This document shows positions 52,290 through 64,000 of a stretch of 64,000 nucleotides of DNA, piece by piece. Every line of letters starts with the position of its first letter. The stretch's first letter is position 1. The stretch is from Luidia sarsii (Eukaryota; Echinodermata; Asteroidea; Paxillosida; Luidiidae): contig OX465101.1 in NCBI GenBank assembly GCA_949987565.1, forward strand, positions 21,999,367 through 22,063,366, given 5' to 3'. Both the position numbers and the translations under genes were made by a program. The notes under the pieces are model-generated. The model saw only the letters and a list, made by a program, of their open reading frames with translations, was not told the DNA's origin and searched no databases.

Positions 52290-52400
52290 TTCTCAACTGA
52301 TGATCAATCGCAATATGATGAGTGATGCACATAAAAACCGTACGACTTTATTTACGGTGGTTACTCATCGTAAGTTGAGTACCGTGAAATCGTCCACTGA
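52290..52400. repeat. Dispersed MITE-like repeat, family A, copy 4
   Basis: GATGATCAATCGCAATATGA, GAGTGATGCACATAAAAACC, CTCATCGTAAGTTGAGTACC and GTGAAATCGTCC follow the same order as the copies at 101, 9535 and 24985. Confidence 0.6.
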
Positions 52401-52748
52401 ACTTTTTGACTCCACCTGTGCTCCAAAGTCCTGTACATACATGTGCATTGACCAAGTCTATGACAATGCAAGCTGGCTACATGTGTACAGTATTTCTCGA
52501 GAAATGTCATGTATGTAATTTACTTAAAATGAAATTAAAGCTAAGTGCAGATTTAAGTCAGACATTTGCCTTTTTGTATTACTTGTGCAAGGGGAAAAAA
52601 GCTTTCTTTGCCATTTTTTTCAAAGCTATTTTAAAGTTCCTAATAAATTTTTCTTTAATTTGTTCTCCTTCTTTATGCTTGACCAATGCATTGACTGTGC
52701 AATTGGAGAACCATCTTTCTTAAAGAAATTCATTGTGCATAAAGAAAA

Positions 52749-53696
52749 CGCTGTGGCTATTGTTACGGCAGCCGTAACGCAACTTCCATTTTCTATAGTT
52801 AGGGCACTGCATCTGCGCAAGCGCGAGGACATGTCAGATTTTGTCGCATGGGGTATAAACCCCACATGCACAGGTAGCGCCGCCTCAAGCTCAGTACCAT
52901 AAGAAACATGGCAAATTCTCTGGCTGTAGGCACATATTTTGCTTGTCTTGAAGCAATATCCCTGTCATTATCGGAATGGAAAAAGGTGTCTTTTAGTCAA
53001 TCATTTATAGAAGAAGCTCTCGCACGGTGAGATCGGCAAAAAAACGGGTCCCTAACAATGGACCTTTCCCATGAAATATGCAAATAAGAGCTGGCGCATG
53101 CGCTTTACTAAATTGGTGGGCAAACGAAATACGCGCGTAGGAGACGCTGAATAGCCAATGACCGCACGCCAAACTGTTAGTGAGAAGGAACGCGCGCACG
53201 CCCGTGGAAAACTATGATTGGTTGGCAGCCCGCTTGCCCACCAATTTAGTTAAGCGCATGCGCTAGGTCAAATTTGCATATTTCATGGGAAAGGTCCATT
53301 GTCGTCAGCGATGCACTGTACGTATAGTACATGTACTGACTTAGCGTGCGTGCTGTGGCGGCAGAAAATACGAGAAGTCATTCGATTTTAGGGAGGTTTT
53401 AAAGACCGCTATACAAATTCTAAAACTATTGTACCTATAAATCAACGTTGTAATTTTCTTTAATTAAACAGTGGCAACAAATAATGATGAATGTATCATG
53501 CAATTATGCAAATGCAACAAATCAAGATCAAGCACGACGGCCGGATGGCAGCGTCGCCAGCTAACATCGCGCTTCCAAAGTACAGTCAGTGTACACGTTC
53601 AATCTGACATGTCCTCGATCGCACTTGCGCAGTTGCAGTGCCTTAACTATAGAAAATGGAAGTTGCGTTACGGCTGCCGTAACAATAGCAACAGCG
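52749..53696. mobile_element. 948 bp long-TIR element with a 9 bp target duplication (MULE-like)
   Basis: The left end CGCTGTGGCTATTGTTACGG, then CAGCCGTAACGCAACTTCC, is mirrored for about 95 bases at the right end (GGAAGTTGCGTTACGGCTGC ... AACAATAGCAACAGCG). The flanks are TAAAGAAAA (52740-52748) and TAAAAAAAA (53697-53705), a 9-base duplication with one mismatch. Inside is a second inverted pair, about 53059-53130 against 53232-53305 (GGACCTTTCCCATGAAATAT; GCGCATGCGC). There is no transposase frame, so it is non-autonomous. It shares the TIR motif TTGTTACGGCAG with 33412-33597. Confidence 0.8.
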
Positions 53697-53705
53697 TAAA
53701 AAAAA

Positions 53706-54640
53706 ATGCCCAAGACAGCCAGTCCAGTGTTGTCTGACACAAACACTGCACCAGACTGCACCAGACTTCACGGTTCATTTTTTTGTCGGCTGAAGGGCGC
53801 ATGCCATTGCCTGGAAACTGGGACTGGGAGGCGACCCAGCTGCAGGCACTCTCTAGACTCTGCGCACTTGGTTTATACATGTACTGTACATTGTAGTTGT
53901 ACTTGTACTAGTTGTACTATAATAATTGATATTTCTCTTTCCTGGTCGAAAAAAAATTGTCCGATAGTATAAGGCCTACACACATGTTTGATGTCAATTT
54001 TATTCTTCAAGGCTCAGTGTATTTAGCCTCCCAGTGCACAAGCCGCAGTAAATTCTATTTTGGCAAAATAAACCTACACATACTGTGTAAGCTGCAGCTT
54101 ATATTCTGAAAATTACGGTAACTTAAAGCAAGCACTTGCGATGTTTTCAAAAAATCACACCAAGAACTGCATTTTGGATCCCAATTTGAATCACGAGTCT
54201 TTGTGAATTGCGATTCATAATTCGGAAAGTGAATCCGGATGTTTTGTGCTAGTGGGGCCCGCACCTTTATCTTGGCCCCTGGAGGCAATTGATATGGGTT
54301 TTACAGCTTGAGACCAAGTGTCCTTGTGTGCCCATTCAATTGGACAGAATTTGAAGAATGCATGTCACAGATGTGTGGATGAGTCTAAGTGTCTTGCCAA
54401 GATGTGACAAATCTTCAGGGTACATGTACCAGAACGATAGTGAAAAGTGAATTGGAAAAAAATGGGGGGTGGGGGAGATTGCAATTTTTTTTCTCCTAAA
54501 TGGCAAATTTGGCAACATTTATATTGCAATTGAAAAAAAAAAGGAAAAATTTGTGGGTGGGGGCCATTGCAGTCCAAACTGCACATGCCTGAAACTTGAC
54601 CGAAGAGTGACCTAACAGGAAGCTACAATGTACATATATA
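53706..54640. other. PPP1R14 intron 1, no exon seen
   Basis: It includes a family D fragment at 54030-54120 (CACAAGCCGCAGTAAATTC, GTGTAAGCTGCAGCTTA) and an A-rich tract near 54530. Confidence 0.4.
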
Positions 54641-56873
54641 CCGTGCCTCCAACTGCAGGTGTACAAATTGTATTACTGTAGAGCGTATTGACTCGTTGTG
54701 ATCTTACAGCATGCAATGAAGCTCAGCATTAATTAGCTCATCACAGGGTCGTTGTGAGGTTTATTACATGTATATGCGCTCTGTATACACGTGTACGTTA
54801 TGCACTCTGAATGCGCCAAGTATGCGCGCAGTGCGTCAGCTGTCAGCCACACGTTTAATATACATTCGGTGCAAACTCGCTAGCCTCACCCAAATTCTAA
54901 CAGGAGTTGGGCATCTTGGGCATACATGTACACCGAGTCACTGACGCACTGATCCTTTTTTCAATTTTTTGGCTAAATTTTCAATGCGCTGGTCATGCGT
55001 CGGCTACGGCTATGTGTGACAGTCGCTTTATATACACTGTACATGTACTGTAGCAACTAGCAACAGCTGCAATCTGATGAATACTGTACATGTATAGTAC
55101 ATGTACAGTACATATGTATAGTACATGTACAGTACATACATGTATAGTACATGTAGGCCTACTGTAGTTGTTGCTAAAAGCTTTCAATGCTCTTCTCAAC
55201 TGGGTAGTGGGTATACTGCCAAGTTGGTATTCTTCATCAGTTGGACTAACACAACTACCGGTATCTGCACACATTGCAAATCTACAGCACATGTAGGCCT
55301 ACATGTATATTTACTGGTATATAATTCTCGGAGAGCAACTAGAGACTAGAGACACACATGTACAGTATCATTAAATTAGTTCACTGTCTGGTAGACCTGT
55401 GGCCCTACCCATGGGCATAGAATTAGGAAACCCGCACCCTTAACTTTTTAACTTTCAGCCAGTATTTGAATAAGTACAGCACATGTTCATGTAATGTACA
55501 CCGATTAGGCCTATAGATCTGATGTGCTTACTGCTATTGTGTGTCATCAAGTTTCAGGAAGTATACACGTTTCAATTGAGAACTGCCAGCCACAAAACAA
55601 GATTTTGATGCCGCACAATACTCTGTGCAAGAGGCGTGTTGAAAGTAAATCTGTCAAATCCTTTTCGAGAGTCACTGGACCAGCTTCAGAAAAATCAACA
55701 ATGGTACATGTACCTACAGGGTGCATGGCATGTATGGTAATCATTTGCATGTGTACATGTATACAGTGTACATCCACACTACTACAGTGTACATAAATTA
55801 TGTACATAATGTGTACAGTAAATTGCTAACTCTTTTTAGATGTATACATGTACTAGATTACCATGTAATTCTTGTTAGAACTCAGTAAAGAACATATCCG
55901 CTTACATCCATGGTTTACTGTTACTTACATGTATAGGTCTGGGAGTGGGATGAAATGTATTGGTTCCCCCACCTTAGACCCTGAAAGAATGGGATGGACT
56001 GGGCTGAAAAGTACATGCATGGAGGAATAAGTACCGTAATCCCTACAGTACACTCTGTAGTTCACTAATACTTTAGGCTTACTGGTACTCCCATCCTAGC
56101 AGAGCCTTTTCATGTTTCAAGACCTGAAATGTTAAATTTGTATGTAGTGTACAGATTTCAACATTCATTTTGCTTGAATTAATGTGCATTATTATTGTGC
56201 AAATGGTCTACATGTGTAGCTCTTCCAAATGGCATGTCTAGTCTGATTGCCTGTATGCCGTGTACAGCACACTTTTTTGAAAATTGGAAGTAGGCTTGTA
56301 CAATGTACATGCACTGTAGATACTGTAGATACCGGTATGTATGCAGCCTGCCCACAGTGTACACATGGACATTGGATTTTGACTCTTGCCAAGTTCTGAT
56401 GTACAGTACATGTACGTACAATACTACATGTAGCCTACATGTGTACTGTAAAGTGTGCATCATGTTGAGAGATACGGTATGTCATTTAATTACCGGTATA
56501 AAACTACTGGGCATTCCATCATACATGTATATGGAAGGAGAGGAGGGGTAACTGGCCTTGTAATTTTTCTGAAGGCTGATTTGTTGGCATTTTGTCCCCC
56601 TAGAGGGAAAATAAAATTAAATTAGAACCCTGGCATTGTATGAAAAAAAAGCTGCAGTGTAAATTTATACAGTTCGTACACATGCATGTTTGTGTGTACA
56701 ATATACATACAGCCAACATTTTCACTGGGCTTGGTATGGCCTTTGTTCAGCTCTGACAGTTTGTTGTTCCAATAAACATGCACAGTTATTACCAATAAGT
56801 AAAGGCATATATATGGTACATATAGCACACGCAATTTCAGTCCTCAGACCTGGTGTCATTTTTGCCTCCTTAA

Positions 56874-57248
56874 AGCCCCTACACATCGGAAAACAGAAAT
56901 GTTCACAGATTTACATGAAACTTATACAGTTTGAAGATGGTTATAGTAGAAACCTCGAGATCACTGAAATATTTCTGCCTAAAATGTTGTACTTTGGGAG
57001 AAATGAGTAAAAGAAATAGTTTACGTCTGAACTAATTAGTTTATGTCTAAACTATTTTTCGGAACAGTACAGCGTTGAATGCTGCATTTTCGCGAAACAA
57101 ATGAAGCGGTTTTCACGATTTTCTCGAGACTCAGTTGGTGGATTGAGCTGAAATTTTCACAGGTGTGCTACATGAATTTCATGCATATGTTGGATCAGAC
57201 AACGTAGGGATGCTATTCTTTGACCTCAACCAATGTTGTGTAGGGGCT
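56874..57248. mobile_element. MITE flanked by TTAA, inverted ends AGCCCCTACACA, copy A
   Basis: The left end AGCCCCTACACATCGG and the right end CCAATGTTGTGTAGGGGCT are inverted, with TTAA directly outside both (56870-56873, 57249-57252). TTAA duplication is the hallmark of piggyBac-type insertion. The 375 bp inside shares GAAATGTTCACAGATTTACA, TGCTGCATTTTC and CTGAAATTTTCACAGGTGTG with the copy at 63617. Non-coding. Confidence 0.85.
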
Positions 57249-58869
57249 TTAAAATGTGTAAGATTCACGGTTTAGAGTAGCCCTCCAATTGCAGGCTTGT
57301 CTGCTTCCCCTCTTCTATTCACCACAAATGGCACAATTCAATTGAGGTACGGACCATTCAGATTTGATATCCTGAATTATCCTCCCTGTTGAAATTCCTC
57401 CAGCGCAGTGCACTATCAAATTGATTCAGTCCAATTGACAGTGTCTACGGGCCTGTTATTCAATCAAGCGAACTTGGCTGCAGTTGCAGTACCAAAATAC
57501 CAGATGGCTGTGCAATGTGGTTTGCTCAGTGATCATCTACCAGTAAGTGTGCGACTCATTTGGACTGCTGTACTCTGATGTACCCAGTACATACTGATGT
57601 ACGCAGTACATACAGTATGTCGTGTAGTCAATACTCATCTAGGATTCTAGGTAGTCTTCATAATGGTGTGTAGAATGAGGATGCACATGCAGTAACACAT
57701 ACATGTACATACACATGTACATGTATGTGTAAACACGCATGTTACATGTAGCATGTGCTGTACACTGTATGTGCCTCTTCTACAAGTACATTCTATGTGT
57801 ACACTAGAATTTAGTAATGAGAGTGTCTGTTCAATCAACCTCAAATTTTATTCCTGAAAAGGTTCTTTCTTTAAATTCTTTGCACAATAATACATACATG
57901 TATAATGCTTAAAATACAATTTACGCGTACAGTCGTACACTACGCACATGTACAGTGTACATGATACATGTACATGTACGTGTACATATGTACATGTACA
58001 TATACATACATAATGTACAAATTTATGTGTACGTATACACATGTACAATACACATGAATACATGTAAATGGATGTGCATAATATGTTCATGACTTCACAT
58101 GTACTGTACATACTGAACTGTAAATTTTTATATATATCCTGTTCCACACACAGTTTGGCACACATTACTACTACTAACTACCGGTAGTACATTTTGTACG
58201 TGCAATGTACACGTTCAGGTACAGTTGGTCCTTTGGAGTAAGCTTCATGGCTGATTGAGCTTGGATTGTATTATTCCATTCTGAATCGCAAAATCGTCAA
58301 GTGTCTACAAGTGACCTACATGTGTAGTCAGAGGACGTACCTTTAGGGAGGAGTGCCTTTTGATTTCCAGGTTATGGAAATAAACACGTAATTATAATAA
58401 TATGCTGCCAGTAAACGCACAGTTGGAAGTACAGTACCGGTAAGTGAACATGTACACGTGCGTACATGTACATGTACGTACAGGTGTACACGTACAATGT
58501 ACATGTACATTGTACACTGTTCATGTGTAAATTTTTGCATGAATAAAACTGTTGAATCATAGGCCTTTTATGAACCCATGGATCAGGCGTGAACATTCAG
58601 GTTGTGGTTAATTGTCCCTGAATTAGAAGGTTTCCACTTTCTTGGCATTAATAAGTACAGAGTATTCACCAAGAAACTGGGGCCAAACGCTTGTTTCTAC
58701 ATGCCGGCTATGACACAATAACGGGTTAGAGAAATATGACCGAAGCCTTCCGATAAGCCTTCATTTCGTAAATAGCCATAGTGAACCCAGGATTGGACAC
58801 TGCCTCACATGCCATAATGCATGTAATGTTTAGAGTTAATGGGGCACACAGGTGGGAGGCCATTGCGCA

Positions 58870-58890
58870 ATGCCCCCCCCCCCCCCTTCA
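58870..58890. repeat. Poly-C tract
   Basis: About 17 C in a row (58871-58887), a mononucleotide run prone to assembly error. Confidence 0.8.
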
Positions 58891-60719
58891 CATTGAAATT
58901 TAATTAAAATGCACATCTGTTTTCCATTCGGAACCAATGGTGCTGAGGCTCCTCCAAAAAATTCTAGGGACCAAAAAAACAAGGGCTAGACAAATGCACT
59001 CTAGTTTGTAGCAATTTTTTTTTTTTCCAAGAATGGAAAACCTAAAAAATATTAATTCATGTATACATGCTACCGCATGTTGCACCGGATTGCATGCTCA
59101 AATCTCACAAATTTTCCAAAGGGTTTAGACCCTTTCCCGGCCTCCTCAGGATCCATTCGATAACCATGGCCTCCCCCTCCACAAAATCATGTGTACGCCA
59201 CTGTTTTACAGTTGAAGTACAAGTTTAATGTACATGTATAATTACGGTATGCATAAAGTATACAGTGTACGTACTGTATGTAACTTGCATGTTACATGTA
59301 CATGTGTTTACGTGATCCCTTTTCAAATGATTTTGGGCCCTGGTGAATCTTGAACTTTGATTGCAATTGGGGGCAATCAATTTTGTTGCACTGTCAGAGA
59401 CACATGCACAATGCATATAATTTGCGTGGACACACAGGATGTAATTGAGTTAAGGGTCAGATGAATGCTACATCTGTCCTGGGTAATAGGCTTCAAAGAT
59501 GTTCCATTACAATGTACATGTACATTAGGTTTGTCAAATGCCCTGGTGTTCATGCTGCACTAGTACTGGTACTGTGGTAGGGACTGGTACTGGTACAGTG
59601 GTAGGGACTGGTACAGCCCCATCACCCTACAATGTAACATGTACAGTGTACATGTGCTACACACTGTACATGTACTTTAATACATGGTACTGTACATGTA
59701 CACATACACTGTTCATGTACATGTACATGTGTACATCTAGACTACATGTGCATGTACATGTGTACATGTACATCTAGACTACATGTACATGTACACATGT
59801 GTTCATGTACATGTACATACATGTACAATGTACATGTGTACATACGTACATGTATGTATAAATGTACATGTGCATGGTAACAGTGTCGTATCATGGCAAA
59901 GAAATGCTTACTGCACATGTACAGGTGTACATTGTTTGTACATCATAACATGTAACGTAGTTCATTATTGTCTATCAATTGATCACATTTTGTACTGCAT
60001 GTGCATGTACATGTACATGTACCTGACTACCTGTACAATGTGCATGTGCAGTAGGTCTACTCTGTCCAGTTTCAACAGGGTCCAAATAAAATGCACATTT
60101 GGATATACTTGAAGTTTTGCGGTGACACCATGTAACATGTATGTACATGTATCTCTTTTGAAAAGAAGTTTTCTCTCTGAACCCTGACAGTCCCCAGAAA
60201 ACTGTAGGCCTCCACATCAGCAGTAATAATTGGACACTGAAAGATCCGTTTGGCAGCCTGAAAATTTGCACTGGCAAACTGGTCAGGCTGACTGCACGAG
60301 AAAAGAAAAGAAAAACCAATCCAAGGGCAAAACTTACTGGGAAAGCGGGTTGGGTGTTTAATGGTCAGATATATCCTGAATATAACGCTAGGCCATTGTT
60401 GTCAACTTGGAAAGGATCTCAAAGGAAGGTCGGTGAACACTGGCAGGGGGTGAGTCAGTCATTTGTTTGCAGCCCTACTGTTGAGTCGTCACACTTGTTG
60501 CGAATCTACATGGACAATTCTACATTGCACCTTATGTGGTGATGGAGTTATAGTACTACATGTACAAATACTAACTGGAGCATACAGTACATGTACTTTT
60601 AAAACCATTGATCTCCACCGTAGGAAAGGACAGAAACATTTAGGTGAATGTGTAATGCACATGCTGTGGAAACCCCAACAAAGATTTGAAAACTCCACAA
60701 GCCGTCTGTATTTTTTCCA

Positions 60720-60830
60720 GGCAATCATGCAGGCAATCAGGCAAAGCACTGAGCACACAGTGCTGAATGCTTATTATATTGAGAATGCCTATGGCAAACC
60801 CTCATTGAATTGATGTCAATGCAAACATTA
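60720..60830 (+). repeat. SINE body copy
   Basis: AGGCAATCAGGCAAAGCACT, GAGCACACAGTGCT, GGCAAACCCTCATTGAATTG: the body of the 61 kb SINE family without a tRNA-like head. Confidence 0.7.
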
Positions 60831-60914
60831 CAATACCATGTATCTACATGTACATGTACACTGTATGATGTAATGTTCAGGGTACCTGCCACTATACAGA
60901 TTAAATAACACACC

Positions 60915-61105
60915 TCTACCAGCACTGTGGTCAAATGGTTAAGACAGCTACGGTACATTAGAAAGCAGGATTCAAAAGTTCGAATCCCACCCAACCTGCC
61001 TGTAATTTTGTTTTCAGCAGGCACTCAGGCAAAACACTGAGCACATTGTGCTTAAATTTATATTGAGTACCTAGGGCGAACCCTCATTACATGTAAATTA
61101 CATTC
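60915..61105 (+). repeat. tRNA-derived SINE, full head and body
   Basis: CTGTGGTCAAATGGTTAAGA (A-box-like), then AAAAGTTCGAATCCCACCC (B-box), is followed directly by the body CACTCAGGCAAAACACTGAG, CACATTGTGCTT and GGCGAACCCTCATTA. The head-body junction is clear. Confidence 0.75.
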
Positions 61106-61189
61106 TCCTTGACAAACACATCATATTACTTGTACTATGATGTTGCGCTGTACCTACTGCTATACAGAATCACAGATTATAATCCACTG

Positions 61190-61330
61190 CACGACCTGCA
61201 CTGCACGTGGTCAAAGGTGTAAGACATCTGCATTTCTGCACTAGAAAAGCAGGAGGAGCGGGTTCAAATCCTGCCTGACCTGCTTGAATCTTTTTCAGCA
61301 GGCACTCATGTCGGATTCAAGTACCGGGTA
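61190..61330 (+). repeat. tRNA-derived SINE, head with truncated body
   Basis: GCACGTGGTCAAAGGTGTAA, then GAGCGGGTTCAAATCCTGCC (B-box), then TTTTTCAGCAGGCACTCATG, after which the body stops. Confidence 0.7.
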
Positions 61331-61399
61331 CTGGGCTGTCCAAGTTTTCTGTGCCATTTAAAAAAAAAAAAAAATCCTAGGTTACCAGTCAGTATTACA

Positions 61400-61548
61400 A
61401 ACAGTGTTATAGCTAGGGAAAGCAGGAGTCGCGGGTTCGAATTCCGCCCAACCTGCCTGTATTTTTTTGTTCAACGGGCAATTGGGCAAAGCACTGAGCA
61501 TGCAGTCCTTATTACGAGTAGGGTGAACCCTCATTAATTAAAAGAGAA
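61400..61548 (+). repeat. tRNA-derived SINE, B-box and body
   Basis: GGAGTCGCGGGTTCGAATTC, then CCAACCTGCCTG, then GGGCAATTGGGCAAAGCACT, GAGCATGCAGTCC, GGGTGAACCCTCATTAATT. The third copy in 600 bases. Confidence 0.75.
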
Positions 61549-63616
61549 CAAAATGCCAATTTCCCACAGCAGCTGCCTGGAATGCTTAATGAAGGAAGCA
61601 GCCAACAGTTGTGTGGGGGTAGTCTGGTGATGTGAAGGAGGAGTTGTGCAGCCAATGAGGTACATGTATGCTGCATGGATAGAAAAAACACGGCAGAGAT
61701 CAATGCCTGCCATTGTTGCACACTGTTTGTTTCCCTTTGGGGCGACGAGCCTTGCCCTTAGTGTAAACCAAATTGTCAGTCAGCATTACTTACTGTACAT
61801 GTATAATTTGGTTTAATGCTAATTTGAGCTCTTCCTTTTAATACCTATCAATCGTTGAAATTCATGTGTACATACTGTCATACTGTACATGTACAGTACA
61901 CTGTACATGTACATGTATATTGTAAGTTTTTATATGAAGTGTACAGTTTGTTTATCGACGTACAGTGTACATATGTACAGTTTGTACACGTACTGTACAT
62001 GTACATTCTTATGACTGCTAGGAAGACATCCTGATCCTACATATTCAAAGTACATGTATGTACCTGTATGACAAATTCATGTACATGTACATTCTATCCA
62101 AAATTACAAATCATGCATACACATGTCATGCTAATGCATGTACATGTACATGTACATTGTACATGTACGTGTATGTACCGGTATACAGACTATACAACAT
62201 CAACTGTACAACTACAAGCATCTCTTCTTATTCCTCCATGGTACAAGGTACATGTACATGTACGTACATGATGTACATTTTTGTACCTGTACAGTTCATT
62301 ACATGTGCATGAACCATACCATACACCTGTACATGTTGTCGCACACCTCAGGCACCACATCTACCCATGTGTACATATGTACATGTAATGTATACGTACA
62401 TGTACCAACTGGTACAGAAGGTCATGGACACGGTTCACACACCTGTTTCAAAATTTAGGACATACTTTTATACTGTGTGAAATGAATGTATCATCACTAT
62501 CATGGTGTCCATTTCACATTCACATCCTGAAATTTGACAATGAAGAACATGTGCATGTAATGTAATTTTCACCTGGTATATGTATGTGTACATACATATA
62601 CAAACAATTGTAATTGGCAGTAAAGTAAACAAATGATGCAGTGTTAACTACATGTACATGTACTTCAACTTGGCACAAGACATGTAGCTCTACATGTACA
62701 ATGTACAACTATTTACCTATGGTTTATTCAAAGTATGTACAGTAACTGTACCGTACAAGAACATGGATAACTGCAAATCATGTTCCCCAGTTTGAATGAA
62801 GGAAAATGAAACCTGGAGAAAAAACAACCTCACAACAAGCATCGGTAAATGTTTGATTTCTAAAGTGGTGGGGTTACGCTGAGATCAGAGCGCAAAATGC
62901 TTGCTTGATTACACCGTGGAGTACATCATGTGTGCAGCCCGCAGTGCCCTTTCCCAGTGATCATCCAGGCTAAGGCTTTGTGCTGCTTGATTGGGTCAGG
63001 CGACAAATGCTACTGGAGCATGAGCGAAAGAAGTGTGTGCTGTCAATGCAGCCCCTCTGGTTGACAGAAGAAACACAAACGCTGTACATTTTTTGTACAC
63101 TTTTTCAGAATTAACAATCGTCACGTACACTTACGTGTACATGTATGTATGTGGTGTACTGTACGTGTACAGTTGTACACGTATCTACTCCATACATCCA
63201 CAACATTGTGTATGAACTACTCTACGTGTATTGTAAGTACTCGTGCACACGTATGATTATGAATACCGTCTGCCATAGTTGTGTGTGCAAGTCATGTTAC
63301 ATACAAGTACTGTACATGACTTCTACATTGTACAGTACTATAGTTGCAGTCCCCACCCTGTTGAACTGAAACATAATGTTCACTAAAATGAGCTCTGATT
63401 TCAAATAGTTCTCAAAACACATGTACATGTGTATACATGTATGTTTACTCTCTTTAATACCATATTTAGGTACCGGTACATGTAACCGTATATTTTTCAT
63501 GTAGGGTCTTTTGTTATTTGTACCACATCCAACAGTGGAAGGACTGCCAATTTCAGAAAGAAGATCTTTCAACATTATGTAAGATTCCTAATCTGTACGC
63601 AAATGAAGTCATTTAA

Positions 63617-63980
63617 AGCCCTACACAACATTGGTAAGATCGAAAAACAGAAATGTTCACAGATTTACATGAAACTTATACAGTTTGAAGATGGTTATAA
63701 TAGAAACCTCTCACTGAAATATTTCTGCCTAGAATGTTGTATTTTGGGAGAAATGTGTAAAAGAAATAGTTTACGTCTCACCGAGATCTAAACTATTTAT
63801 CGGAACAGTACGGCGTTGAATGCTGCATTTTCTCAAAGCAAATGAAGCGGTTTTCACAATTTCAAGACTCAGTTGGCTGATTGAGCTGAAATTTTCACAG
63901 GTGTGCTATTTCATGCATATGTTGGATCAGACAGCGTATGGATTTTATTCTTTGACCTCGACCAATGTTGTGTAGGGGCT
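63617..63980. mobile_element. MITE flanked by TTAA, copy B
   Basis: The left end AGCCCTACACAACATTGG follows TTAA (63613-63616). The right end CCAATGTTGTGTAGGGGCT is followed by TTAC, one change from TTAA. It is closely similar to 56874-57248 over its whole length, with small deletions. Confidence 0.85.
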
Positions 63981-64000
63981 TTACATGTAAAACAAATAGA

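Larger units (their letters stand above)
54641..63560. repeat. Dense fields of TACATGTA / GTACATGTAC palindromic repeats
   Basis: Short runs of GTACATGTACATGTAC and variants (TACATGTA, TGTACAGTACA) recur throughout, with the highest density near 55020-55170, 57690-58100, 58440-58520, 59500-60060, 61860-62420 and 62540-62710. The core is self-complementary. The array is scattered rather than continuous, as in an AT-type microsatellite expansion over a whole intron. The Met-Tyr-Cys-Thr-His-Val frames (for example 59538-60112) are translations of it. Confidence 0.9.

Noticed and set aside
54641..63560. Small ORFs rich in Met-Tyr-Cys-Thr-His-Val
   Set aside because: All track the TACATGTA repeats. 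No exon of PPP1R14 was recognisable among them.

Overview
The window is invertebrate animal genomic DNA: about 64 kb, intron-rich, repeat-rich and with few genes. I can identify three protein genes, all by reading exons with GT-AG boundaries and conserved protein sequence. (1) NDUFAF5, on the minus strand (exons between 31570 and 27882), is a mitochondrial methyltransferase-fold assembly factor of respiratory complex I. Only its first four exons are visible. (2) PSMC1/Rpt2, on the plus strand (37031-46647), is an ATPase of the 26S proteasome base. All exons from codon 2 to the stop are present, and only the tiny first exon, expected to carry just the ATG, is not securely placed. (3) A PPP1R14-family protein phosphatase 1 inhibitor (CPI-17/PHI-1 type) starts on the plus strand at 49866. 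Only its first coding exon is in the window; its first intron fills everything to 64000.

The kind of organism is inference. Exon phases and protein sequences are animal-like. The repeats include tRNA-derived SINEs, short elements ending in GCGCCCTC, TTAA-flanked MITEs and repeats carrying 'GTTTCGATCCTAGCAGGACC'-like text. These look to me like a marine invertebrate deuterostome, most likely an echinoderm, but no search was possible.

Layout. 1-27 kb: no confident gene. This part holds MITE and fold-back copies, a 200-base assembly gap (3924-4123), one orphan exon-like segment (5045-5118), an ~88 bp tandem repeat (5640-6352), a 46 bp satellite of about 39 copies with telomere-like motifs (11950-13749), several microsatellites, and a ~21 bp tandem repeat next to a SINE (22925-23425). 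27.9-31.6 kb: NDUFAF5, with a 750 bp hexanucleotide array in an intron. 31.6-37 kb: the region between the head-to-head NDUFAF5 and PSMC1 genes. It holds a fold-back element with a telomere-repeat core, a 186 bp element with a 9 bp target duplication, and a ~1 kb near-perfect inverted repeat. 37-46.6 kb: PSMC1. Its introns carry a 0.95 kb GA-rich array, SINEs, and a minisatellite that shares sequence with the following exon and contains a decoy copy of that exon's splice acceptor. 46.7-49.8 kb: spacer with MITEs and SINE-type duplications. 49.9-64 kb: PPP1R14 exon 1 and its long intron. The intron holds a 0.95 kb long-TIR element with a 9 bp target duplication, two TTAA MITEs and very many TACATGTA palindromes.

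The three genes are unrelated housekeeping or signalling genes and form no operon-like unit. No CRISPR array, prophage, rRNA gene or convincing functional tRNA gene was seen. The most unusual signals are the PSMC1 intron 10 minisatellite with its decoy exon start, and the wealth of fold-back and long-TIR elements, two of which show clean 9 bp target-site duplications.
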